Source of the DNA: a bacterium
Lineage (GTDB): Bacteria; Babelota; Babeliae; Babelales; RVW-14
Reading direction: 5' to 3'
NCBI GenBank assembly: GCA_023249935.1
Contig: JAHFBQ010000065.1
Span: 1-6,889, forward strand
DNA: 6,889 bases
Shown here: in pieces, positions 1 to 4,118 of the stretch
Position numbering within the stretch: position 1 is the first letter of the stretch
How the letters are laid out: each line of letters starts with the position of its first letter
Notes under the pieces: generated by a model
Databases searched by the model: none
Told to the model about the DNA's origin: nothing
The model's input: only the letters and a program-made list of their open reading frames with translations
Position numbers and translations under genes: made by a program

Positions 1-187
1 TTTGGGGAGTGCGTCCAAGATCCCATCGGTTATTTATAACCAATCCAGGTTAAACGGCGTCACTCCCTTGTTTATGGCGTATTCTACCACCCTCAAAGAG
101 GGCATCAAGATACAATCCAGTCCTGTTTTTCTTGACTCAGATTCCTTAAGAAGATAGATTTCTACAATTAAATTACGTCTTATGGGC
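1..187. other. unassigned 5' edge with two competing open frames
   Basis: No gene is recognised here. On the plus strand a frame is open from base 2 to a TAG at 155-157 (about 51 codons); it contains the ankyrin-like stretch NGVTPLFMA, but no full repeat can be made out. On the minus strand a frame from an ATG at 187-189 runs to a TAA at 34-36 and includes LRVVEYAINKGVTPFNLDWL. Beyond that stop it continues open to base 1 (ITDGILDALPK), as a decayed gene with an internal stop would. Neither frame has a clear ribosome binding site. At most one can be real, and both could be remnants of a gene outside the window. Confidence 0.25.
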
Positions 188-492
188 ATGAAACGAGCAA
201 GGAAATGTATGTTTAAGGCAATGCTGCTGGTTTTGATGTTGGGTGTTGGGGCTGTGAATGCAATGGATCACGCGCTGGAGCAGGGTATTTGGGAGCGCCA
301 GCTCCTCTCGAATGCAAAGTTCTTGCTGTTGGAGGAGTTCTCTGCTGTGTTGCACATAGAGTTATCCTGGGCAAATGTGGATCTGTAGACGGTTTATGTA
401 CTGCCTGCTCAGAAAGAGCGCATCGCATTGCTTTAAAAGCTCAAGGTTATGCTCAGGCTTGCAAGCCGCCAAAAAAATCACATATGAATTAA
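188..492 (+). pseudogene. small secreted Cys-rich protein, probably frameshifted
   Basis: The ATG at 188 (another lies in frame at 182) opens a convincing signal peptide: basic MKRARK, hydrophobic core MLLVLMLGVGAV, and a cleavage site ending VNA. This frame stops at 386-388. The neighbouring frame, open through this region to a TAA at 490-492, carries a Cys-rich tail with LECK, LCCVAH, GKCG, DGLCTACSERAHR and QACKPP. That second frame is supported by a related copy at 2702-2748, where two of the three base differences over 47 bases are silent in it. A one-base loss somewhere around 255-300 would join the signal peptide to the tail, giving a protein of about 100 residues. No standard slippery heptamer was seen, so a broken gene is preferred over programmed frameshifting. 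The family is not recognised; the paired cysteines would suit disulfides or metal binding. No clear Shine-Dalgarno sequence precedes either ATG. Confidence 0.45.
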
Positions 493-599
493 GATCTCTC
501 ACTATTTAAAAACGCATTTCTAAAAAGATTAATCTTTTGTTGGCGAAGCTCATAAGCTTCGCCTTTTTCTTTGAAAGAAATAAAAACTTCATCCAGGTG
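489..599 (-). pseudogene. orphan 3' fragment of lpxB (last 36 codons and stop)
   Basis: Read on the minus strand this gives HLDEVFISFKEKGEAYELRQ followed by QKINLFRNAFLNSERS and a stop. It matches the C-terminal 36 residues of the full lpxB product (2768-3988) at 31 positions. The frame has no gaps or internal stops, and several base changes are silent, so the copy was under coding constraint for a time or arose fairly recently. No LpxB catalytic part is present: upstream the frame runs into the toxin promoter (a weak DTHVNN resemblance lasts to about 617). Its stop overlaps the stop of the Cys-rich frame by two bases. A functional protein is unlikely. Confidence 0.8.
542..572 (+). terminator. 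hairpin terminator inside the lpxB fragment (left copy)
   Basis: GGCGAAGCT (542-550) pairs perfectly with AGCTTCGCC (555-563) across a CATA loop, followed by TTTTTCTTT (564-572). The T-run is on the plus strand, so it would end transcripts from the Cys-rich gene at 188-492. The opposite direction lacks a T-run, so minus-strand reading would not be stopped. Confidence 0.75.
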
Positions 600-603
600 A
601 TTG

Positions 604-633
604 TTGACATGCGTGTCGCGTATATGGTACATT
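604..633 (+). promoter_or_regulatory. candidate promoter and operator of the toxin-antitoxin operon
   Basis: A perfect -35 box TTGACA (604-609) is followed 18 bases later by a weak -10 box TACATT (628-633, four of six consensus bases). Transcription would then begin at or just before the toxin ATG at 641, leaving almost no leader. GACATGCGTGTC (606-617) is a near-palindrome with one mismatched pair overlapping the -35 region, a sensible place for autorepression by the HTH antitoxin. The boxes are seen; the start point and the repression are inferred. Confidence 0.45.
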
Positions 634-640
634 TTGAAGC

Positions 641-976
641 ATGGAAACTATAGAGATAATACCGTATACAACGGACACGGGGAAACAGCCATTCTTCGAA
701 TGGTCAAGGAAGCTTGCGCCGAAAACGTTGGCTGTTGTGATGGCAAGGCTTGCCAGAGTTAGGAAAGATAATTTTGGTGATTGCAAGTCAATTAAGGGTT
801 CTCGTGGTTTGTTTGAGTTGCGGATAGATTATGGGGCTGGCTATCGAGTTTATTATGGGAAAGTTGGTACAACGATCGTTGTACTGTTGGTTGGGGGAGA
901 TAAAGGAAGTCAGGAGCGCGATATTGCAAAGGCAAAACAATATTGGCTTGATTTTAAGGAGCGAGACAATGGCTAA
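641..976 (+). CDS. RelE/HigB-like toxin of HI1419 type (addiction module killer protein)
   Basis: The 111-residue product matches the small ParE/RelE-superfamily killer proteins typified by HI1419. Family hallmarks are the central GLFELRIDYGAGYRVYY (about 56-72) and the C-terminal LLVGGDKGSQERDIAKAKQYW (about 82-102), with an N-terminal helical part (FFEWSRKLAPKT, about 18-29). Relatives generally act in the cytoplasm as translation-dependent mRNA interferases and are neutralised by the partner encoded next to them. Here the toxin comes first, the order normal for HigBA-like pairs. Its stop overlaps the start of the antitoxin gene by eight bases, so translation is probably coupled. The ATG at 641 has only a weak GAAG-like ribosome site; a perfect TTGACA box lies just upstream. 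The length is normal and the motifs are intact, so the toxin is probably active. The exact RNA target cannot be told. Confidence 0.9.
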   Translation: METIEIIPYTTDTGKQPFFEWSRKLAPKTLAVVMARLARVRKDNFGDCKSIKGSRGLFELRIDYGAGYRVYYGKVGTTIVVLLVGGDKGSQERDIAKAKQYWLDFKERDNG

Positions 977-1271
977 AAAAAAGCAGTATGCAACATACAA
1001 AGAGTTCCTGAATGATGAACTCAAAAATCCAAAACTTGCATTGCATTACTTAAACGAAGCGTTGAAGGATGAGGACGAGGGTGTTTTTTTGATCGCCCTC
1101 AAAGATGTTCTAACTGCTCAAGGTTTAGATAAGACGGCCTTGGCGAAAAAAGCTAATCTTAATCGACAAAATATTTATCGCATGCTTTCAGAGAATGGCA
1201 ATCCTCGATGGAATAGTTTAGCATCGTTGTTTGGTGCCTTGGGAATGCAGTTAAAGTTGACGTACAAGTAA
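969..1271 (+). CDS. HigA-like HTH antitoxin of HI1420 type (addiction module antidote protein)
   Basis: The 100-residue product is the cognate antidote of the toxin just upstream. The N-terminal half (YKEFLNDELKNPKLALHYLN, then EALKDEDEGVFLIALKDV) is typical of HI1420-type antidotes, which place the toxin-contacting part before the DNA-binding part. Residues about 52-74 (GLDKTALAKKANLNRQNIYRMLS) form a helix-turn-helix, followed by NPRWNSLASLFGALGMQLKL, the usual closing helix. The ATG at 969 is chosen because AAGGAG at 956-961 sits seven bases upstream and because it makes a normal eight-base overlap with the toxin gene. The antitoxin should bind and block the toxin and repress the shared promoter, perhaps at the GACATGCGTGTC site (606-617). 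No terminator with a T-run follows directly; the next hairpin-forming DNA is the palindrome at 1367-1412. Confidence 0.9.
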   Translation: MAKKKQYATYKEFLNDELKNPKLALHYLNEALKDEDEGVFLIALKDVLTAQGLDKTALAKKANLNRQNIYRMLSENGNPRWNSLASLFGALGMQLKLTYK

Positions 1272-1319
1272 TATTTGCAGGACCGGTCTAACCACTCACC
1301 TGTAACTTTAGCTTAAAAT

Positions 1320-1459
1320 AACGTGAGTTCGATGAGCTAAAATGAGAGATAAAGTCTTTACTATACGTCGTCCCGGTCTAAGGCCGGGATCCCGGCCTTA
1401 GACCGGGACGACCCGCTGGTAAGTATAATTCCATTTAAAATTTCCGTCGAGCTCACGTT
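1320..1459. repeat. possible 140-bp MITE-like inverted-repeat element
   Basis: AACGTGAGTTCGA (1320-1332) and TCGAGCTCACGTT (1447-1459) are inverted repeats matching at 12 of 13 positions. Each is flanked by AAAAT (1315-1319 and 1460-1464), which could be a five-base target duplication; TA-target readings are also possible because the region is AT-rich. A perfect 46-bp palindrome lies near the middle. No coding frame is evident inside. This is the architecture of a small non-autonomous element, but with one copy in view the ends are provisional. Confidence 0.4.
1367..1412. repeat. perfect 46-bp GC-rich palindrome
   Basis: Bases 1367-1389 and 1390-1412 are exact reverse complements (23 bp each side, centred on GGGATCCC). 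The core CCCGGTCTAAGGCCGGG is far richer in G and C than the flanking DNA. Similar short 'CCCGG...CCGGG' palindromes occur as dispersed repeats in some intracellular bacteria, so this is probably one member of a genome-wide family. It lacks a T-run on either side, so it is not a standard terminator, although transcripts crossing it would fold strongly. Confidence 0.9.
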
Positions 1460-1490
1460 AAAATAATGGGTTTGAGCCCTCATTATTTTA
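1459..1490. repeat. AT-rich hairpin beside the palindrome element
   Basis: TAAAATAATG (1459-1468) pairs perfectly with CATTATTTTA (1481-1490), with further G-C pairs possible in the intervening GGTTTGAGCCCT. There is no T-run after it. It abuts the right end of the possible MITE-like element and may belong to the same mobile or decayed repeat cluster. Confidence 0.5.
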
Positions 1491-1570
1491 GACTGATATG
1501 CAAATTCGCTCTTTTACGCCCCTGTTGGTTGTTTCATTTTGTATTTTTTATAAAATATTTGTTGGCGCAT

Positions 1571-1597
1571 TTGACTTTTTGTATTAAATATTAATAC
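1571..1597 (+). promoter_or_regulatory. candidate promoter and operator for the 321-residue secreted protein gene
   Basis: TTGACT (1571-1576) resembles a -35 box, but no strong -10 box stands at the ideal distance; the AT-rich TATTAA/TAATAC stretch at 1589-1597 is the best candidate. GTATTAAATATTAATAC (1581-1597) is a perfect inverted repeat with seven-base arms and a three-base centre, which suits a repressor site. The rest of 1491-1651 shows nothing else recognisable. Confidence 0.35.
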
Positions 1598-1651
1598 TTT
1601 GCCTGTCGTATTGGGCTATTGGGTCAGTCTTAAAGTACAGGAAGTATAGTT

Positions 1652-2617
1652 ATGTTTAAACGATTGTTAGCAAGCTTGTTGCTTGTTGTGAGTCTGTTCT
1701 GTGGCAGCTCTAGCAGAGTGGCTGCGATTTGTGAGGATTTATATCGCTTTGATTTTGATCAAACGGGTAATGAACTGTTTGTTATCAGTAAAAAAGTACA
1801 AGATGCATGCAACGAGTGTATACCTGCGATTATCGCTAAAATTAAGGAAGAGCTTTTTGCGGGTATTCAAGAATATTCTTTGCCTGATGGTTCTTTTGTC
1901 CAAGAGCTTACATGGGTTCATAATTACTCTAATATAATGCATCTTAAAACGTGGCGTAGTTACGGCTCCTTCTATGAAAACGTAGTGAATTATTTTTCTT
2001 GGGATGATGGAGATTTGTATAATCAACGTTTGAATGTCAGGCTTATTAGTCCTTCTTACCTAGAGCGAATGATATTTTTTGATTTTATTCGATCTTTTCT
2101 CTCTGGCTACTTTGATACAAGCAAAGGAGTTGGTTTAGAATTAAGTGAAAAGTTAACTCAAGCTAAAACTCGAGAGCAGGCAGAGGCTGCTGTTATTAAT
2201 ACGCTAGATCGTTTAAAGGATGCTCCAAATAGATTTTTTGCATGGATGTCGGATCTTTTTGAAACTCAAATAGCAAGCCAGCATCAGATTGTTTCTTTAT
2301 TGGATGGGATGGTTGATAATCCAAGAAAGCAATTTTTTGGTTGTTCAAACGAACAAAACCTATTTGCTTTTTATATAGGTAAGTTGCGCTTACGTGAGAA
2401 AGAGTTGCCTTACCCGTTTTATACTGTCAGTTATTACGGAGAAAAATTTTTAGATTTTTATCACAAACAGAATGTGTTTAAAGCTTCTCATTGGTCGCCT
2501 ACTGGTGAGCAAAAAGAAGAAGTAGAAAAAATGTTTAACTCGTTTCTAAAAATTACTTTACAAGCAGCTAAAGTAGCATTTCTTAAACAAAATTTTCCTG
2601 CTGTCATAAAGGCATAA
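1652..2617 (+). CDS. secreted protein of unknown function, 321 residues
   Basis: The family is not recognised. The first 25 residues form a clear Sec signal peptide: MFKR, a hydrophobic run LLASLLLVVSLF, and a likely cleavage after RVAA. Cys17 within the hydrophobic run does not fit a lipobox (preceded by SLF), so a lipoprotein is unlikely. The mature part is mixed and mostly helical-looking, rich in aromatic residues (SYGSFYENVVNYFSWDDGD; YPFYTVSYYGEKFLDFYHK), with four cysteines including CNEC at 53-56, and no transmembrane segment. The ATG at 1652 has AGGAAG at 1639-1644, seven bases upstream. The gene stands alone between the palindrome cluster and its own terminator (2639-2670), inside the block bracketed by the direct repeats. 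It probably acts in the periphery or outside the cell; a role toward a host is a guess. Confidence 0.8.
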   Translation: MFKRLLASLLLVVSLFCGSSSRVAAICEDLYRFDFDQTGNELFVISKKVQDACNECIPAIIAKIKEELFAGIQEYSLPDGSFVQELTWVHNYSNIMHLKTWRSYGSFYENVVNYFSWDDGDLYNQRLNVRLISPSYLERMIFFDFIRSFLSGYFDTSKGVGLELSEKLTQAKTREQAEAAVINTLDRLKDAPNRFFAWMSDLFETQIASQHQIVSLLDGMVDNPRKQFFGCSNEQNLFAFYIGKLRLREKELPYPFYTVSYYGEKFLDFYHKQNVFKASHWSPTGEQKEEVEKMFNSFLKITLQAAKVAFLKQNFPAVIKA

Positions 2618-2638
2618 CTATCAGGCTGCATAAAAAAT

Positions 2639-2670
2639 AAAGGGCTTCTAAGTTTTTGAAGTCCTTTTTC
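2639..2670 (+). terminator. hairpin terminator after the secreted protein gene
   Basis: AAAGGGCTTC (2639-2648) pairs with GAAGTCCTTT (2658-2667), with one G-T wobble and a nine-base loop. The 3' arm runs into TTTTT (2665-2669). It begins 21 bases after the stop of the gene ending at 2617, as expected for an intrinsic terminator. Confidence 0.7.
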
Positions 2671-2698
2671 TATGCAACAGCGCATGTACACATTATCT

Positions 2699-2767
2699 AT
2701 GGATGGTTTATGTACTGCCTGCTCAGAAAGAGTGCATCGAATTGCTTTCGAAAAAGCAACACATAAA
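2699..2767 (+). pseudogene. remnant of the Cys-rich gene tail (right copy)
   Basis: In one plus-strand frame this reads MDGLCTACSERVHRIAFEKA then THK, matching DGLCTACSERAHRIA in the gene at 188-492. The frame has no signal peptide. It opens at an ATG at 2672 inside or just after a terminator and continues antisense into the lpxB tail to a TAG at 2804-2806, giving at most 44 residues. It is best read as a fragment left by the duplication, not as a working gene. Confidence 0.6.
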
Positions 2768-2878
2768 TTAAGTGCGTTCTTGTTTCAAAAACGCATTTCT
2801 AAATAGATTAATCTTTTGTTGGCGAAGCTTATAAGCTTCGCCTTTTTCTTTGAAAGAGAGAAAAACTTCATCAAGGTG
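2702..2878 (+). repeat. direct repeat, right copy (Cys-rich tail remnant plus lpxB 3' end)
   Basis: This is the partner of 388-599. Bases 2702-2748 match 388-434 with three differences, and 2768-2878 match 489-599 without gaps at about 87%. A 35-base length difference lies between the two blocks. Here the lpxB part belongs to the intact gene. Past 2878 the similarity to the left copy fades within some 20 bases. Confidence 0.85.
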
Positions 2879-3988
2879 CGCGGCAAGCGTTGAAACATGT
2901 GCTGTCTCTTGGATGAATTCATCACATACAGAGGTTGGGCTTAAAAGATTAGGTAAACCGAAAGCTTTTGGTTTGATGATGTAGTTGAGTATGACTGAAT
3001 TTACCCACGAGGTTTTGAATACAACCGCATGAGGAACGCCGAGTAACGCAAGGTGTAGCGTGATCGTGCCAGGCTTTGTTAATGCGTAAAAGCAGCGGCT
3101 AAGCCGTTCTTTATCGTCATGCGAGACAATGCGAATTTTGTCTGTAAGGCCATGCTGTGCGATTATTTGGTCAATGACTTCTCTTGGGATAGAAGCTGCT
3201 TGAACGACAATGATCTTGATTTGATCGCATACTTTTGATTGTTTAATTGCCTCACACATCAACGGGAGTGATTTTTGGACTTCTGGCAGTCGTGAACCCG
3301 GCAGGAGGGCAAGCTCATTTGTTGATATAGGCTCTTGCGTCAAAAATTTCTCAAATTCCTGTGCATAGGGGTAACCAAGCCACTTGGTGGTAAGCCCACG
3401 TTGTGCGTACCACGCTTGTTCGTGAGGACAGAGCACAATGAGTTCATCACAGTAGTTTTTTAATATTGTATCGATGTACCAGCAACCCCAGAACCAAAGT
3501 TCTGGTGGTGCGGCATAGGTGATAGAAATAGAGGGGGCTGCTTTTTTGATTGCTCTGGCGAGGCGGACGTTGACCCAAGGGCGGTCGATGAGAATAAGAC
3601 GTTCTGGCTTTGCATCAATGATGGTCTGAATCAGGCGGTTATAGGTACTTCGTTGTGCAATGAGCTCTTTGAGTAATGAGCCAACTCCATGAAGAATGGT
3701 GACGCCTGCGAGGCTTTCAAAACCATCGAGATGATTGATTCCCAATTCTTCTGCCAACGCCTTACTTGCTACGATAAATAGGTTATGGGACTCATCAAGC
3801 TTTGTGGTTTGTACAAACCAACGAGCTAAATCCTCTCCAGACTGCTCTCCGGTAATAATAAAAGCCTTAGGTCTATCTATCGCCGAGAGGGGAAGAGAAA
3901 TAAACAGAAGGAACATTCCGATTACTGTTGTTAATTTTTTTTCTATAAAATTCATACCGATGAAGGTAGTAATTTTTGGCCTAAACAT
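2768..3988 (-). CDS. lpxB: lipid A disaccharide synthase (LpxB family) with N-terminal hydrophobic leader
   Basis: LpxB joins UDP-2,3-diacylglucosamine to lipid X, forming the lipid A disaccharide at the inner face of the cytoplasmic membrane. Visible family features (numbered from the ATG at 3988, 406 residues) are AFIITGEQSGEDLA (42-55, the usual N-terminal glycine-rich loop), LILIDRPWVN (131-140, matching the IDAPDFN region), APPELWFW (160-167, matching SPSVWAW), LLPGSRLPEV (228-237, with the conserved Arg233), KPGTITLHLALLGVPHAVVF (305-324) and GLPNLL (344-349). The oddity is a leader before the domain: residues 19-36 (LTTVIGMFLLFISLPLSA) resemble a signal peptide or membrane anchor, absent from the E. 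coli-type enzyme. Several motif positions are substituted (APD to RPW; SGT to PGT), so catalysis is likely but not certain. The start is uncertain: 3988 has AAAGAG close upstream; ATG 3955 and TTG 4003 are alternatives. Its last codons contain a terminator for the opposite strand. Confidence 0.82.
   Translation of the reverse strand: MFRPKITTFIGMNFIEKKLTTVIGMFLLFISLPLSAIDRPKAFIITGEQSGEDLARWFVQTTKLDESHNLFIVASKALAEELGINHLDGFESLAGVTILHGVGSLLKELIAQRSTYNRLIQTIIDAKPERLILIDRPWVNVRLARAIKKAAPSISITYAAPPELWFWGCWYIDTILKNYCDELIVLCPHEQAWYAQRGLTTKWLGYPYAQEFEKFLTQEPISTNELALLPGSRLPEVQKSLPLMCEAIKQSKVCDQIKIIVVQAASIPREVIDQIIAQHGLTDKIRIVSHDDKERLSRCFYALTKPGTITLHLALLGVPHAVVFKTSWVNSVILNYIIKPKAFGLPNLLSPTSVCDEFIQETAHVSTLAAHLDEVFLSFKEKGEAYKLRQQKINLFRNAFLKQERT
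2821..2851 (+). terminator. plus-strand terminator embedded in lpxB coding sequence
   Basis: The 22 bases at 2821-2842 form a perfect palindrome (arms GGCGAAGCT and AGCTTCGCC, loop TATA), followed by TTTTTCTTT (2843-2851). It lies antisense within lpxB, whose codons there read G-E-A-Y-K-L-R. It would stop plus-strand read-through entering lpxB from the left. The minus-strand side has no T-run, so lpxB transcription should pass. Confidence 0.7.
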
Positions 3989-4003
3989 CAACTCTTTGTG
4001 CAA

Positions 4004-4118
4004 GTGGAAAATTTATAGCGTTTCTATTTGAAATGGTTTATAGTGAACCGTGTTCATGATCTCATAATTTTAGACCAGTCTTGAATTAAGAAGCTTGGCT
4101 TTCAAGAAAGGAGCTGTT
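4004..4118. promoter_or_regulatory. divergent spacer between lpxB and the S24 regulator gene
   Basis: The spacer must hold promoters for both genes. For the plus strand, TATAGT (4039-4044) and CATAAT (4063-4068) are possible -10 boxes without a good -35 partner. For the minus strand, TATAAA around 4013-4018 is possible. GGTTTATAGTGAACC (4035-4049) is an imperfect inverted repeat (GGTT/AACC arms) overlapping TATAGT and could be an operator for the adjacent regulator. AAGGAG at 4108-4113 is the ribosome site that fixes the regulator start at 4119. CTCATAATTTTAGAC (4061-4075) recurs at 1479-1493 with one difference. Confidence 0.35.

Larger units (their letters stand above)
388..599 (+). repeat. 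direct repeat, left copy (Cys-rich gene tail plus lpxB tail)
   Basis: This segment matches 2702-2878 in the same orientation. The first 47 bases (388-434) differ at three positions. The last 111 bases (489-599) match 2768-2878 without gaps at about 97 of 111 positions by hand count. Between these blocks the left copy has 54 bases and the right copy 19. Faint similarity may extend to about 617, inside the promoter of the toxin gene. The left copy is attached to the longer Cys-rich gene and the right copy to full-length lpxB, so the two repeats bracket a block of about 2.1 kb. Confidence 0.85.

Noticed and set aside
213..428. Antisense frames across the Cys-rich gene
   Set aside because: The minus-strand frames here are low-complexity and Pro/His/Gln-rich, and they face the better-supported plus-strand signal peptide and Cys-rich tail.
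831..1271. 146-residue reading of the antitoxin
   Set aside because: The extra N-terminal part only overlaps the toxin gene in another frame. ATG 969 has AAGGAG at proper distance and begins where the HI1420 family begins.
1367..1412. Palindrome as terminator of the toxin-antitoxin operon, or as a CRISPR unit
   Set aside because: No T-run follows on either side, and there are no regularly spaced repeats.
1652..1710. Lipoprotein signal in the 321-residue protein
   Set aside because: The residues before Cys17 (SLF) do not fit a lipobox; an AxA-type site RVAA follows.
2672..2806. 44-residue plus-strand gene between the secreted protein gene and lpxB
   Set aside because: It has no signal peptide or ribosome site and runs antisense into lpxB; the similarity to the Cys-rich tail marks it as a duplication remnant.
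4095..4118. TTG start giving eight extra residues to the S24 regulator
   Set aside because: The strong AAGGAG (4108-4113) lies inside that extension and fits ATG 4119.
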